A DNA stretch of 64,000 bases from Candidatus Saccharimonadota bacterium (GTDB lineage Bacteria; Patescibacteriota; Saccharimonadia; Saccharimonadales; Saccharimonadaceae): the NCBI GenBank assembly GCA_017432305.1, contig JAFRJK010000001.1, positions 1-64,000 on the forward strand, read 5' to 3'. Positions 6,526-16,065 of the stretch are shown here, in pieces. The position numbers were made by a program, and so were the translations under genes. The notes under the pieces are model-generated. The model was not told the origin of the DNA, searched no databases, and saw nothing but the letters and a program-made list of their open reading frames with translations. Each line of letters opens with the position of its first letter. Positions within the stretch are counted from its first letter, which is position 1.

Positions 6526-7104
6526 GTGAAAGAATTTTTAGCAGTTCCAAAAGATGAATTTTGCGTTGAAGACTATAATCGGTGGTTTGACGAGGCGAAA
6601 GATGATTTTGAGGATAGGATAAAACATTCTGGCCCCGAAGAACGTCTCGAATTGATCGCTAAGATTGACGAGCTGATATATGAGCTTGAACAAGCAGACA
6701 AACGAATTACCGATTATCGTGACTCTATGACGTATCGCCAACCTGGTAGGTTTATAGCGACAGTGGTGTTTTATTCGGTTATATTATTGATTATCCCAAC
6801 TATTACTATGAGTGTTATGCTCGTGTATGGTTGTGATACTTCCGAAACACTCCTCGTGTCCTATGTAGTTATCCCGGTTATCTTATTTTTCCTTTTATCT
6901 CAAGAAGAAGGTTACCAAAGAAATAGGGATGTTGATGTCTTAGAAGAAATTGCCCTTGTAACAGATTCTGTTAAAGATTTTCTGAGATTTAGGATTATTA
7001 AGAAGACCGATAAGTACCAGAAGGTTATGGAGTCTAAGAAAACAACAGTAAAATTCATCCACAAATTAAAGAAAGTTAAGAGAAAACTTCTCTTAGCAAG
7101 ATAA
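6526..7104 (+). CDS. hypothetical two-TM membrane protein
   Basis: A 192-residue protein with a charged, probably helical N-terminal segment (residues 35-70), two membrane segments (about 77-100 and 107-125) and a basic C-terminal part. No family recognised. GTG 6526 is used: AAGGTGG lies ~10 nt upstream, whereas the overlapping ATG at 6521 runs into a stop after 11 codons. It has its own promoter and terminator. The layout resembles the two-TM protein at 41546-42160, without clear sequence identity. Confidence 0.75.
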   Translation: MKEFLAVPKDEFCVEDYNRWFDEAKDDFEDRIKHSGPEERLELIAKIDELIYELEQADKRITDYRDSMTYRQPGRFIATVVFYSVILLIIPTITMSVMLVYGCDTSETLLVSYVVIPVILFFLLSQEEGYQRNRDVDVLEEIALVTDSVKDFLRFRIIKKTDKYQKVMESKKTTVKFIHKLKKVKRKLLLAR

Positions 7105-7107
7105 CTT

Positions 7108-7136
7108 AATCCTCCGGTTCGTCCGGAGGATTTTTT
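7108..7136 (+). terminator. Rho-independent terminator
   Basis: AATCCTCCG and CGGAGGATT pair perfectly, followed by TTTT. Confidence 0.85.
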
Positions 7137-7162
7137 AAAACCTATATTTTTCTAAATTTCTC

Positions 7163-7191
7163 TTGCATTTCCCACTAAATTGGTGTATATT
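7163..7191 (+). promoter_or_regulatory. rpoB promoter
   Basis: TTGCAT (7163-7168), 17-bp spacer, TATATT (7186-7191). The mRNA would start near 7198, giving a ~119-nt leader. Confidence 0.65.
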
Positions 7192-7197
7192 TAAAGG

Positions 7198-7316
7198 TAG
7201 AAGCAGTTTGTTTAAATTTTTTTGTGGAGCGATGCGCTCAAGGGGACGGCGTGTTGTAAAATTTAAACAGTATCTTCAGCCCCTGAAGATAATAACTAAT
7301 ACTTATAGAGGTAAAA
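7198..7316 (+). promoter_or_regulatory. structured 5' leader of rpoB
   Basis: An 11-bp perfect long-range stem (GTTTAAATTTT at 7210-7220 with AAAATTTAAAC at 7258-7268) encloses a small hairpin (GAGCG-ATG-CGCTC, 7227-7239) and a single-stranded GGGGACGGCG stretch. A separate 8-bp hairpin (ATCTTCAG with CTGAAGAT, 7272-7290) follows. rplJ and rplL, which precede rpoB in many bacteria and carry the L10-binding leader, are not upstream here. A regulatory role is inference. Confidence 0.5.
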
Positions 7317-10300
7317 GTGAGTACAAAAACCACTACGAAAGTAGGGAAGCGTATCTTTTTCACTGAAGGTGATGAGCTACCAATCCCTGATTTGACTGCC
7401 CACCAAAAGGATTCTTTTGAGGACTTCGTCAAATCTGGCCTTCGCGAGGTCTTTACCGAACTTAACCCGATTGACGACTACACCGGGCAAAAGTTCTCGC
7501 TTAGCTTCCGCGACTACGAGTTCAAAGAACCAAAGATGACCGTAGAAGAAGCTAAATATAACATGACGACTTATGAAGCACCACTTCACGTCACTGTTGA
7601 ATTATTAAATAAAGTAACCGGCGAGAAGAAGGAGCAAGATATTTACTTCGGTGATTATCCTTGGATGACCGACCGCGCAACGTTCATTATTAATGGTACT
7701 GAACGTGTTGTCGTCTCTCAGCTTATCCGTTCCGCTGGCGTTTTCTTTACTGCTGATAATATCGGTGGAAAGAATTTCTACGGTGCAAAGGTGATTCCTG
7801 GTCGTGGCGCATGGCTCGAATTCGAAACCGCAGCTAATGGCTGTATCTCAGTTAAAATCGACCGTCGTCGTAAAATCCCAGTAACGACTTTCCTTCGTGC
7901 ACTTGGAATGCAAAAAGATAGCGAAATTAAAAAGACTTTCGAAAAAGTCGATAACGGTCCGATTAAATATATCGAATCAACAATCGACAAAGATACTTCG
8001 ACCTCTCAGGCTCAAGCCCTTCTCGAAGTTTATCGTCGTCTTCGTCCAGGCGATCTCGCTACAGTTGAAAACGCTAAATCAATGGTCGAACGCACTTTCT
8101 TTGACTATAAACGCTATGACTATAGCCGCGTCGGTCGCTTTAAGATGAACCAAAGACTTGGCTTCGACACTCCTAATGATAGCGAACACAGAACTCTCCA
8201 AATGCAAGATCTCGTTGCTATTATTAGCGAAATCATCCGTCTTAATAATACTCAAGAACCAGCAGATGATATCGACTCTCTCGCAAACCGTCGCGTGAAA
8301 CTCGTTGGCGAACTCGTCCAAAGACAATTCCGTCTCGGTATGCTCCGCTTACAACGTAACATTCTCGACCGTATGTCGATGGCAAATCCTGAAGAAGTCA
8401 CCCCAAGTCAACTTCTTAACTCTCGCCCAGTCGTAGCGGCAGTTAAAGAGTTCTTCTCGACTTCTCAGCTTTCTCAGCTCATGGATGAGACAAACCCGTT
8501 CTCTGAGCTTGCACATAAGCGCCGTCTTAGCTCGATGGGTCCTGGTGGTCTTACTCGTGAACGTGCTGGCTTTGATGTTCGTGACGCTCACCCAACCCAC
8601 TACGGTCGTATCTGTACTGTCGAAACCCCAGAAGGTGGTAACGTCGGTCTCGTGCTTAACCTCGCAACTTATGCTCGTATTAACGAATATGGCTTTATTG
8701 AAGCTCCATATCGCGTCGTGAAAAACGGCAAAGTCACTGATGAAGTTGTCTATGTTGACGCTTCGGAAGAAGAGGATATGATTATTGCTGATACCTCTGT
8801 TAAACTTGATAAAAACGGTAAATTTGTTGATGAATGGGTTTCCGCTCGTGTCCACGGCCAACCTGCACAAGTTGAATCATCTCGTGTCACTCACGTTGAT
8901 GCCGCTCACAAGGAAATTCTTGGTGTCTCCGCATCACTTATTCCATTTGTCGAGAAAAACCGTGTCGACCGCTCACTCATGGCCTGCGCCATGCAGAAAC
9001 AGGCAGTTCCTCTACTCCACACTGAGGCGCCAACGGTTGGTACTGGTATTGAAAAAGACGTTGCTAGAAACACTTCCCAACTCGTCGTTGCAGAAGCTAA
9101 AGGTACCGTCGAAAAAGCTGATGGTGAATCAGTCATCGTTAACTACGATTCGAAACTTGGTAAGAAAGAATACAAACTTGAACACTTTGAAAAGACTAAT
9201 GACGACCGCTGCTATAACCAACGCACCGTCGTCTCTCGTGGCCAAAAAGTTAATAAAGGTGACGTCCTTATCGAAGGTGCATCGATCTCTAACGGCGAAC
9301 TTGCCCTCGGTCAAAACCTCGTTGTTGCATTTATGCCATGGCGCGGTTACAACATGGATGACGCTATCGTTATCTCTCGTCGTCTCGTCGAGGATGACTC
9401 TCTAACTAGTATTAATATTAAAGACTTCGACGTTGAAGTCCGTGAAACAAAACTCGGTCCAGAACAAGTTACTCGTGATATTCCAAACGTTTCTGAACAC
9501 GCTCTTCGTCACCTCGGTGAAGATGGTATTGTAACGGTTGGTAGTGAAGTTTCTTCTGGCGATATCCTCGTCGGTAAGATTACTCCAAAAGGCGAACAAG
9601 AACTCAGCTCTGAAGAGCGTCTTCTTCGTGCTATCTTTGGCGAAAAAGCTAAAGACGTTCGTGATACTTCAGTCCGCATGACTGCTGGAACTTCTGGTAA
9701 AGTTGTCGGTGTCCGCGTCTATACTCGCGAACAAGGTCACGAACTTAAAGCTGGTGTCTTAATGCAAATCAAAATCTTCGTCGCAGAAATGCGCAAGATT
9801 CAAGTTGGCGATAAGCTTTCTGGTCGTCACGGCAACAAAGGTGTTGTCTCGCGTATTCTCCCAGTTGAGGATATGCCATTTATGGAAGACGGTACTCCAA
9901 TCGACGTCATACTTTCGCCAATGGGTGTGCCATCTCGTATGAACCTCGGTCAGCTCTTTGAAATTCACCTTGGTATGGCAGCTCGCGCTCTCGGGTATGA
10001 GGTCGCAACCCCATCATTTAACGGTGTTTCTGACGAAAAAATCTCTGACGAGCTCGAAAAAGCTGGCTTTGATCGTAATGGCCGTGTCCAACTTTACGAT
10101 GGCTTAACTGGTGAACCATTTAATGAAAAGACCTCTGTTGGTGTGATGCATATGATTAAACTTCACCACATGGTTGAAGACAAAATTCACGCCCGCTCGA
10201 CTGGTCCGTACACTATGGTTACCCAACAGCCACTCGGTGGTAAGGCTCAAAACGGTGGTCAGCGTTTCGGTGAAATGGAGGTGTGGGCACTTGAAGCTTA

Positions 10301-10751
10301 TGGTGCAGCCTCGACTCTCCAAGAGATGTTGACGATTAAGTCTGATGATGTTTATGGCCGTGCTAAAGCCTATGAATCAATCATCAAACACGAACCAATC
10401 GAAGGTCCGAAACTCCCTGAAGGCTTTAATGTCCTCGTGAAAGAGTTACAAGGTCTTGGTCTTAAAGTTGACCTCCTTGATAATGGAGAATCGACCGATG
10501 CTGACGCTGTAATCGAAAAAACCTCTCGTGAAATTGAGAAGGCTCAAGATGATAGCTTAATCTATAAGAAACATGGAGAAGAGCTTGGAGATGATACAAT
10601 CGATCTCACTGACGAAGAGTCGCAAGCTGCTCTAGATGAAGAAGGAATAACAATAACCGACGAAGACGGCGAAGAAATTGCCGAGCCTAGCGACGAAGAA
10701 CTTGAAGCTAGCGAAGGCGCTGTTGACTTCGGTGATGAGGAGGAGCTCTAA
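7317..10751 (+). CDS. rpoB: DNA-directed RNA polymerase subunit beta
   Basis: A 1144-residue beta subunit with the conserved HKRRLSSMGPGGL and HPTHYGRI blocks, the RGYNMDDA motif, the KLSGRHGNKGVVS block and the C-terminal QPLGGKAQNGGQRFGEMEVWALEAYGAA clamp segment. It forms the catalytic core with the beta' subunit encoded directly downstream. It is shorter than the E. coli protein because lineage-specific insertions are absent. The last ~60 residues are a very acidic tail not part of the core fold. The start is GTG 7317 behind AGAGGTAAAA. Confidence 0.97.
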   Translation: MSTKTTTKVGKRIFFTEGDELPIPDLTAHQKDSFEDFVKSGLREVFTELNPIDDYTGQKFSLSFRDYEFKEPKMTVEEAKYNMTTYEAPLHVTVELLNKVTGEKKEQDIYFGDYPWMTDRATFIINGTERVVVSQLIRSAGVFFTADNIGGKNFYGAKVIPGRGAWLEFETAANGCISVKIDRRRKIPVTTFLRALGMQKDSEIKKTFEKVDNGPIKYIESTIDKDTSTSQAQALLEVYRRLRPGDLATVENAKSMVERTFFDYKRYDYSRVGRFKMNQRLGFDTPNDSEHRTLQMQDLVAIISEIIRLNNTQEPADDIDSLANRRVKLVGELVQRQFRLGMLRLQRNILDRMSMANPEEVTPSQLLNSRPVVAAVKEFFSTSQLSQLMDETNPFSELAHKRRLSSMGPGGLTRERAGFDVRDAHPTHYGRICTVETPEGGNVGLVLNLATYARINEYGFIEAPYRVVKNGKVTDEVVYVDASEEEDMIIADTSVKLDKNGKFVDEWVSARVHGQPAQVESSRVTHVDAAHKEILGVSASLIPFVEKNRVDRSLMACAMQKQAVPLLHTEAPTVGTGIEKDVARNTSQLVVAEAKGTVEKADGESVIVNYDSKLGKKEYKLEHFEKTNDDRCYNQRTVVSRGQKVNKGDVLIEGASISNGELALGQNLVVAFMPWRGYNMDDAIVISRRLVEDDSLTSINIKDFDVEVRETKLGPEQVTRDIPNVSEHALRHLGEDGIVTVGSEVSSGDILVGKITPKGEQELSSEERLLRAIFGEKAKDVRDTSVRMTAGTSGKVVGVRVYTREQGHELKAGVLMQIKIFVAEMRKIQVGDKLSGRHGNKGVVSRILPVEDMPFMEDGTPIDVILSPMGVPSRMNLGQLFEIHLGMAARALGYEVATPSFNGVSDEKISDELEKAGFDRNGRVQLYDGLTGEPFNEKTSVGVMHMIKLHHMVEDKIHARSTGPYTMVTQQPLGGKAQNGGQRFGEMEVWALEAYGAASTLQEMLTIKSDDVYGRAKAYESIIKHEPIEGPKLPEGFNVLVKELQGLGLKVDLLDNGESTDADAVIEKTSREIEKAQDDSLIYKKHGEELGDDTIDLTDEESQAALDEEGITITDEDGEEIAEPSDEELEASEGAVDFGDEEEL

Positions 10752-10752
10752 T

Positions 10753-13700
10753 ATGGCTTGGATGGATAATTATATTTCAGCTTCTGACTTTGATTCGATT
10801 CGTCTTAGTATCGCTAGCCCAGAAGATATTCTTAACTGGAGCTACGGCGAAGTAACGAAGCCAGAAACAATTAACTATCGTACCCAAAAACCTGAGCGTG
10901 ACGGTCTTTTCTGCGAACGTATCTTCGGTCCAGTAAAAGATATTAACCCGCATGACTCAAAACTTAAAGGCGTACGTTCTCGCGAAGCTGCTGTCGATAA
11001 GGATGGCAACCTCGTTACAAAGTCAATCGTTCGTCGTGAACGTATGGGCCACATTAAACTTGCTGCGCCAGTTGCGCACGTCTGGTTTATGCGTGGAACC
11101 CCATCGGCTTTGTCTCTACTTCTTGACTTAACTGTTAAGAATATTGAAAAAGTCGTCTACTTTGCATCATATCTTATTATTGACGCAAAAGATGATGAAA
11201 TCACAACAACTTTGAACGATTTAATGGCGCAACACGATGCTGCTCTCTCGGCAATTAAGATTCGTTACGAGAAAGAAGCTAAAGCAAAAGATGCCGACGC
11301 AAAGAAACTTGCTGAGCTTGAAACTAAAGAAGTTGAAGAGCTCGAAGGTGATTTCTTAACTAGAAAAAGTATCCTCGAAGGCCTTAAGAAAGGTGCAACA
11401 ATCTCCGAAGTTGATTATCGTAATCTCCCTGAGGAATATGAAGATTTCATTACCGCAGAGATGGGCGCTTCCGCAATTAAGAAGATGCTTGACGAAATCG
11501 ACGTCGATCAAATGATTGAGACCTTAACTGCTGAAGCTGAGAAAGCTAAAGGTCAAAAAGAACGCAAATTAATCAAGAGGATTAAACTTCTTGAAGGCAT
11601 GAAGAACTCGAATATTAAACCGTCTGATCTCGTTCTAACGGTTATCCCAGTTATCCCACCAGATCTTCGTCCAATGATTAGTCTTCCTGGCGGTCGTTTC
11701 GCAACGAGCGATCTTAACGATCTCTACCGCCGTGTTATTAACCGTAATAACCGTTTGAAGAAACTTCTTGATCTCAATGCTCCAGAGGTGATTGTTCACA
11801 ACGAAATGCGTATGCTCCAAGAAGCTGTCGATGCGCTTATTGATAACAACGCATCCCACGGACGTTCTGCAAACTCTCAAAACGGTCGTAGAAAACTTAA
11901 ATCTCTCTCCGATCTCTTGAAAGGTAAGCAAGGTCGCTTCCGCCAAAACCTTCTCGGTAAACGTGTCGACTACTCTGGCCGTTCTGTGATTGTCGTTGGT
12001 CCAGAGCTAAAACTTAACGAATGCGGTCTTCCAAAACAAATGGCTCTTGAGCTCTTTAAACCATTCGTTATCTCTTGGCTTATTGCTAATGAACATGCAA
12101 CAAACCCACGTATCGCTTCTCGTATGATTGAAGCTGGCGAGGCTGTAGTCTGGGACGCACTTGATGAAGTCATTAAAGGACGCTACGTCCTCTTAAACCG
12201 TGCTCCATCGCTTCACCGTCTCTCGATTCAAGCTTTCCAACCAAGATTGATTGAAGGTAAAGCTATCCAACTTCACCCACTCGTAGCATCTGGTTTCAAC
12301 GCCGACTACGATGGTGACCAAATGGCTGTCCACCTTCCACTCTCGGATGAGGCTCAAGCCGAAGCTCGTGAGCTCATGTCTGCTGGTAAAAACTTGCTTA
12401 AACCAGCTGATGGTGCGCCAGTGCTCGCTATCTACCAGGATGTCGTGCTTGGTATTTACTACTTGACTTATGACAAACCTGGAACTGATACTGATGATGT
12501 AAAGGCCTTCTCCTCAATTTATGAAGCAGAGATGGCTTATGATAACGGTGATATTAAACTCCAAACTCCAATTCGCGTCTTTGCGAAGAAGGAAATTAGG
12601 AATACCACCCTCGGTCGTGTGATCTTCAACGAAATTCTTCCAGAAGATTATCCGTTCGATAACAGCGTCCAAACTTCGAAACAGCTCAAAAAAGTCATGG
12701 CGAACATTTTCGACCAATACGGTCCAGAAGTTACCGTTAAGACTGCTGATGCTTTGAAGAACTTGGCGTTTGAATATGAAACAGTTGCTTCAGTCTCTAC
12801 TTGTAAGGACGACTACCCAACTTATCCAGAAATTCAAGATTTCATCGCAGAAGGCGACAGTAAGACTGCTCTTATCCAAGACCAATTTAACCAAGGTCTC
12901 GTTACTGATGAAGAGCGTCAAAAACTCACAATTGCTAACTGGCGTGATATCGATAAAAAGATCTCAGACTTCCTTAAAGATAAGCTCTCCGATCTCGATA
13001 CTGATATCGCAGTGATGACGAACTCTGGTGCTCGTGGTTCTATCTCGAACATTAAGCTCGCTTCGGCTGAAATTGGTATCATGGTCGATATTAACAACAA
13101 CGAAATCGAGCTCCCAGTTAAATCTTCATATAAGAAAGGTCTAAACACCCTTGAATCTTTCATTGCAACTCGTGGTGCACGTCAGGGTCAGGTCTCGACC
13201 GCTCTTCGTACTGCGGACTCTGGTTATCTAACTCGTCGTCTCGTCGATGTGGCACAAGATGTCTTCACTACTGATGAAGTTGCTGAAGATCCAGGCTTCA
13301 CCGTTATTAAGAGTGAAGTTGAAGCTGCTGGTGTTGAATTTAGCGCTTGGGTTTCCGGACGTTACACCGCTGCTCCAGTTCCTGGTTATCTTGAAGCAGA
13401 CGAGCTTATCACCCCAGAAATTGCTGCCCAAATCGCTGAAGATGATAATATTGAATCAATCAAGATCCAATCCATCTTAACGACTAAAGCAATTAATGGC
13501 ATCCCACAGAAGGCTTATGGTATCGATATGGCTACTCGTAACCTTGTCGAGCCAAACCAACCAGTCGGCGTGATCGCTGCGCAATCACTTGGTGAGCCTG
13601 GTACTCAGCTTACACTTGATACTAAACACGGTTCTGGTGTTGCTGGTTCTGGTGCAATCGCACGTGGTCTTCCTCGTGTTGAAGAGCTTCTCGAAGCTCG

Positions 13701-14616
13701 TACTCCGAAAGGTCAAGCTTGGATTTCGCCAATTGAAGGTACTTGCGAAGTTTGGGAAGATGGCAACCACTATGTTGTCCAAATCACCCCAACTGCTGGT
13801 AAGACCGAAAAAATCGAACTCGGTAACCGTCGCGCTAAAGTTAAAGATGGCGCAAGCGTTAAAACTGGCGATGTTATCGCAAGCCGTAACAAAGGTGTCG
13901 ATCCAATCATCGCTTCCTTTGACGGTATTGCACAACTCGTTGAAGGCGCAATTGTCTTGACTGCCAACGCTGGTGGTCCAGTCAAAGTTGAAATCCCGAA
14001 CGATGCTGAAATGCTCGTTAAATCTGGAGATACTGTCGAAGCAGGTGATCGTCTCACAACCGGTTCTCTTAACCTCCAAGACCAATTGAAGTATAAAGGT
14101 GCCGAAGAGACTGCTCGCTACATTATGAATGATGTTCTTGCGGTTTATGCTGCACAAGGCCACGAAATCTCGGCAAAACACCTTGAGATTATCGTTCGTC
14201 AAATGTTCTCTCGTGTCGCAATCGACGACGAGGGTGACTCTAGCTTTGTTATGGGCGACATCGTATCAATGTCTGCTGTAACAGCTGAAAATGAAGAGCT
14301 AATTAAAGCTGGAAAGAAACCGGCAAGATTTACCCAACTTCTTCTCGGTATTACTAAGGTTTCTATCTGGTCTGACTCCTTCCTCTCAGCTGCATCCTTC
14401 CAAGATACAACCCGTGTCCTTATTAACGCCTCGATTAACGGTCGTGTTGATAAACTCCACGGTTTGAAAGAAAACGTCATTATCGGTCGCAAGATTCCTG
14501 TAGGAACTGGCAAAAACCCAATTGCTGCCGAAGATCCTACCGAAGTCCAAGCCCGTCTTGACGCCGAAGAAGAATCGGCTGACGAACCAGTCGCTGAAGA
14601 CATCGCGAACGTCTAA
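10753..14616 (+). CDS. rpoC: DNA-directed RNA polymerase subunit beta' lacking both zinc sites
   Basis: A 1287-residue beta' subunit with the catalytic NADYDGDQ at residues 516-523 (Asp 518, 520, 522), RAPSLHRLSIQAF upstream and GEPGTQLTLDT in the second half. Where other bacteria have the N-terminal zinc ribbon (four Cys between FGPVKD and VRRERMGH), residues 63-90 contain none. The second site is also lost: the usual CETRRGVCAKC block reads TTKAINGIPQK near residue 910, and its distant first Cys is replaced in EDPGF. ATG 10753 follows GAGGAGG inside the rpoB end; the two genes are one operon. Confidence 0.96.
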   Translation: MAWMDNYISASDFDSIRLSIASPEDILNWSYGEVTKPETINYRTQKPERDGLFCERIFGPVKDINPHDSKLKGVRSREAAVDKDGNLVTKSIVRRERMGHIKLAAPVAHVWFMRGTPSALSLLLDLTVKNIEKVVYFASYLIIDAKDDEITTTLNDLMAQHDAALSAIKIRYEKEAKAKDADAKKLAELETKEVEELEGDFLTRKSILEGLKKGATISEVDYRNLPEEYEDFITAEMGASAIKKMLDEIDVDQMIETLTAEAEKAKGQKERKLIKRIKLLEGMKNSNIKPSDLVLTVIPVIPPDLRPMISLPGGRFATSDLNDLYRRVINRNNRLKKLLDLNAPEVIVHNEMRMLQEAVDALIDNNASHGRSANSQNGRRKLKSLSDLLKGKQGRFRQNLLGKRVDYSGRSVIVVGPELKLNECGLPKQMALELFKPFVISWLIANEHATNPRIASRMIEAGEAVVWDALDEVIKGRYVLLNRAPSLHRLSIQAFQPRLIEGKAIQLHPLVASGFNADYDGDQMAVHLPLSDEAQAEARELMSAGKNLLKPADGAPVLAIYQDVVLGIYYLTYDKPGTDTDDVKAFSSIYEAEMAYDNGDIKLQTPIRVFAKKEIRNTTLGRVIFNEILPEDYPFDNSVQTSKQLKKVMANIFDQYGPEVTVKTADALKNLAFEYETVASVSTCKDDYPTYPEIQDFIAEGDSKTALIQDQFNQGLVTDEERQKLTIANWRDIDKKISDFLKDKLSDLDTDIAVMTNSGARGSISNIKLASAEIGIMVDINNNEIELPVKSSYKKGLNTLESFIATRGARQGQVSTALRTADSGYLTRRLVDVAQDVFTTDEVAEDPGFTVIKSEVEAAGVEFSAWVSGRYTAAPVPGYLEADELITPEIAAQIAEDDNIESIKIQSILTTKAINGIPQKAYGIDMATRNLVEPNQPVGVIAAQSLGEPGTQLTLDTKHGSGVAGSGAIARGLPRVEELLEARTPKGQAWISPIEGTCEVWEDGNHYVVQITPTAGKTEKIELGNRRAKVKDGASVKTGDVIASRNKGVDPIIASFDGIAQLVEGAIVLTANAGGPVKVEIPNDAEMLVKSGDTVEAGDRLTTGSLNLQDQLKYKGAEETARYIMNDVLAVYAAQGHEISAKHLEIIVRQMFSRVAIDDEGDSSFVMGDIVSMSAVTAENEELIKAGKKPARFTQLLLGITKVSIWSDSFLSAASFQDTTRVLINASINGRVDKLHGLKENVIIGRKIPVGTGKNPIAAEDPTEVQARLDAEEESADEPVAEDIANV

Positions 14617-14621
14617 AATTC

Positions 14622-14650
14622 AAAAAACAAGGGCTTTGCCCTTGTTTTTT
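14622..14650 (+). terminator. Rho-independent terminator after rpoC
   Basis: AAAAAACAAGGGC and GCCCTTGTTTTTT form a long stem with a TTT loop. The 3' arm overlaps the -35 of the rplC promoter. Confidence 0.85.
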
Positions 14651-14670
14651 GTTGGGTTTTGTGGTACAAT
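14642..14670 (+). promoter_or_regulatory. promoter of the S10-type ribosomal operon
   Basis: TTGTTT (14642-14647), 17-bp spacer, TACAAT (14665-14670) with TGTGG extension. Confidence 0.6.
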
Positions 14671-14676
14671 ACGAAA

Positions 14677-14846
14677 GTATAGTTTATCAAGGTGACATTT
14701 GAATAACTAGACAAGAGGGAAAGCCACACGCTTCCTACTGTATTTTTTCTTTAGTGTTTAGAGAAATAATGGCCAAAACAGTGAAACGTGTTGGAACTGC
14801 TCATATTGTCTAGGGTTAAAAGTGTCCCGTTAAAGGAAAGGATAAG
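14677..14846 (+). promoter_or_regulatory. long structured leader of rplC
   Basis: About 170 nt separate the expected transcript start from rplC. CTAGACAA (14707-14714) and TTGTCTAG (14806-14813) are perfectly complementary over 8 bp and would close the leader. Inside lies a 14-codon open frame (14769-14813) whose stop is in the 3' arm of that stem. In E. coli the S10 leader is bound by L4, whose gene is second in this operon; the same role here is only inferred. Confidence 0.45.
14769..14813 (+). CDS. possible 14-residue leader peptide
   Basis: ATG 14769 reads MAKTVKRVGTAHIV and stops at TAG 14811-14813. The upstream AGAGAAATA is only a weak ribosome binding site. Translation to the stop would melt the 3' arm of the 8-bp leader stem. 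Confidence 0.25.
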   Translation: MAKTVKRVGTAHIV

Positions 14847-15458
14847 ATGAAAGTTATCATCGGCACCAAAGTTGGTATGACCCAGATCATCGGTGAAGAT
14901 GGACTTGTTACTCCTGTAACAATCCTCCAAGCCGGCCCGGTTACAGCGACTCAGATTAAAACTGTCGATAAAGATGGTTATAACGCTGTTCAATTCGGTT
15001 ACGGTCAGGGTAAGAATCTGAGCAAGTCGGTTACTGGCCACGTCAAAGGGGCTAGTGTCACTCCTAAAATCTTAAAGGAATTTCGTACGGATTCCGAAAC
15101 CGAGCTCAAAGTCGGCGACAGTATCTCTGTTGACGCATTTGAGATTGGCGATAAGGTTACTGTGACTGGCACAAGCAAGGGAAAAGGCTTCGCTGGTACC
15201 GTAAAGCGTTGGAACTTCCAAGAATCACGCAATACCCACGGCTTTAAAGGTAACATTAGAAGAGTTGGTTCTATCGGCTCAATGTATCCACAAAAAGTCT
15301 TCAAGGGTAAGCGTATGCCAGGTCGCATGGGCCATGATCAGGTTACAGTTAAGAACCTTATCGTTGCTTACATCGACAAAGAAAACAACATCTTAGGTCT
15401 TAAAGGCGCAGTCCCAGGCCCTAAGAAAGGAATTGTAACTGTGGAGGGAAAGGAGTAA
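14847..15458 (+). CDS. rplC: 50S ribosomal protein uL3
   Basis: A 203-residue uL3, recognised by GTKVGMTQI at the start, GTSKGKGFAGTVKRWNF near residue 110 and the MPGRMG loop near residue 153 that reaches the peptidyl-transferase region. It opens the operon; rpsJ (S10), which normally comes first, is missing at this position. The start follows AAGGAAAGG. Confidence 0.96.
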   Translation: MKVIIGTKVGMTQIIGEDGLVTPVTILQAGPVTATQIKTVDKDGYNAVQFGYGQGKNLSKSVTGHVKGASVTPKILKEFRTDSETELKVGDSISVDAFEIGDKVTVTGTSKGKGFAGTVKRWNFQESRNTHGFKGNIRRVGSIGSMYPQKVFKGKRMPGRMGHDQVTVKNLIVAYIDKENNILGLKGAVPGPKKGIVTVEGKE

Positions 15459-15459
15459 T

Positions 15460-16065
15460 ATGGCAGAATTAAATGCAAATATCTTCGGTCTCGAAGTTAC
15501 AAATTATGAATTAATTAAAGTTGCTTATGACGCTTATCTTGCTAATTCTCGTAGCTCTCACGCTAAAACTTTAAAGCGTAGTGAAGTTAGCGGTGGTGGT
15601 AAGAAACCTTGGAAACAGAAAGGAACTGGTCGTGCACGTTTTGGTTCGACTAGAAACCCGATCTGGCGCCATGGTGGTGTAGCTGGCGGTCGTACTGGTG
15701 AAGAGAATTTCACAAAGAACCTCGCTAGAAACGCTAAAAAAGTTGCTGTCATGCAAGCACTTTCAATTAAGAATAAAGACAAAGCTGTTATTACTATTGA
15801 CAGTCTCGGAATTAAACAAGGTAAAGTTAAAGAAACTCTTAAAGCTTTAGCTACTGCTAAAGTTGCTAAAACTGAGAACACTCTTCTCATCGTAAAAGAG
15901 AAAGATAACCTCACTCTTCGCGCAACTTCTAACATCGCTAACTTAAAAGTTGTTCGCCCAACTTACCTTAATGTCTTTGATCTTATGAATGCAGACAAAG
16001 TCGTTATCGTTAAAGATGCTTTAAACGATCTCGAGAGCTGGTTGCTCGGAAAGGAGAATAAATAA
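15460..16065 (+). CDS. rplD: 50S ribosomal protein uL4
   Basis: A 201-residue uL4 with the exit-tunnel loop GGGKKPWKQKGTGRARFG near residues 46-63 and the RHGGVAGG segment. In E. coli L4 also represses its own operon through the leader; a long leader is present here. The gene lies one base after the rplC stop and overlaps rplW by one base. Confidence 0.96.
   Translation: MAELNANIFGLEVTNYELIKVAYDAYLANSRSSHAKTLKRSEVSGGGKKPWKQKGTGRARFGSTRNPIWRHGGVAGGRTGEENFTKNLARNAKKVAVMQALSIKNKDKAVITIDSLGIKQGKVKETLKALATAKVAKTENTLLIVKEKDNLTLRATSNIANLKVVRPTYLNVFDLMNADKVVIVKDALNDLESWLLGKENK

Noticed and set aside
13585-14202. 205-codon reverse-strand ORF within rpoC, and similar antisense frames in rpoB (e.g. 8349-8870)
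   Set aside because: Antisense frames of strongly conserved genes with strong codon bias; no promoter, ribosome binding site or recognisable product.
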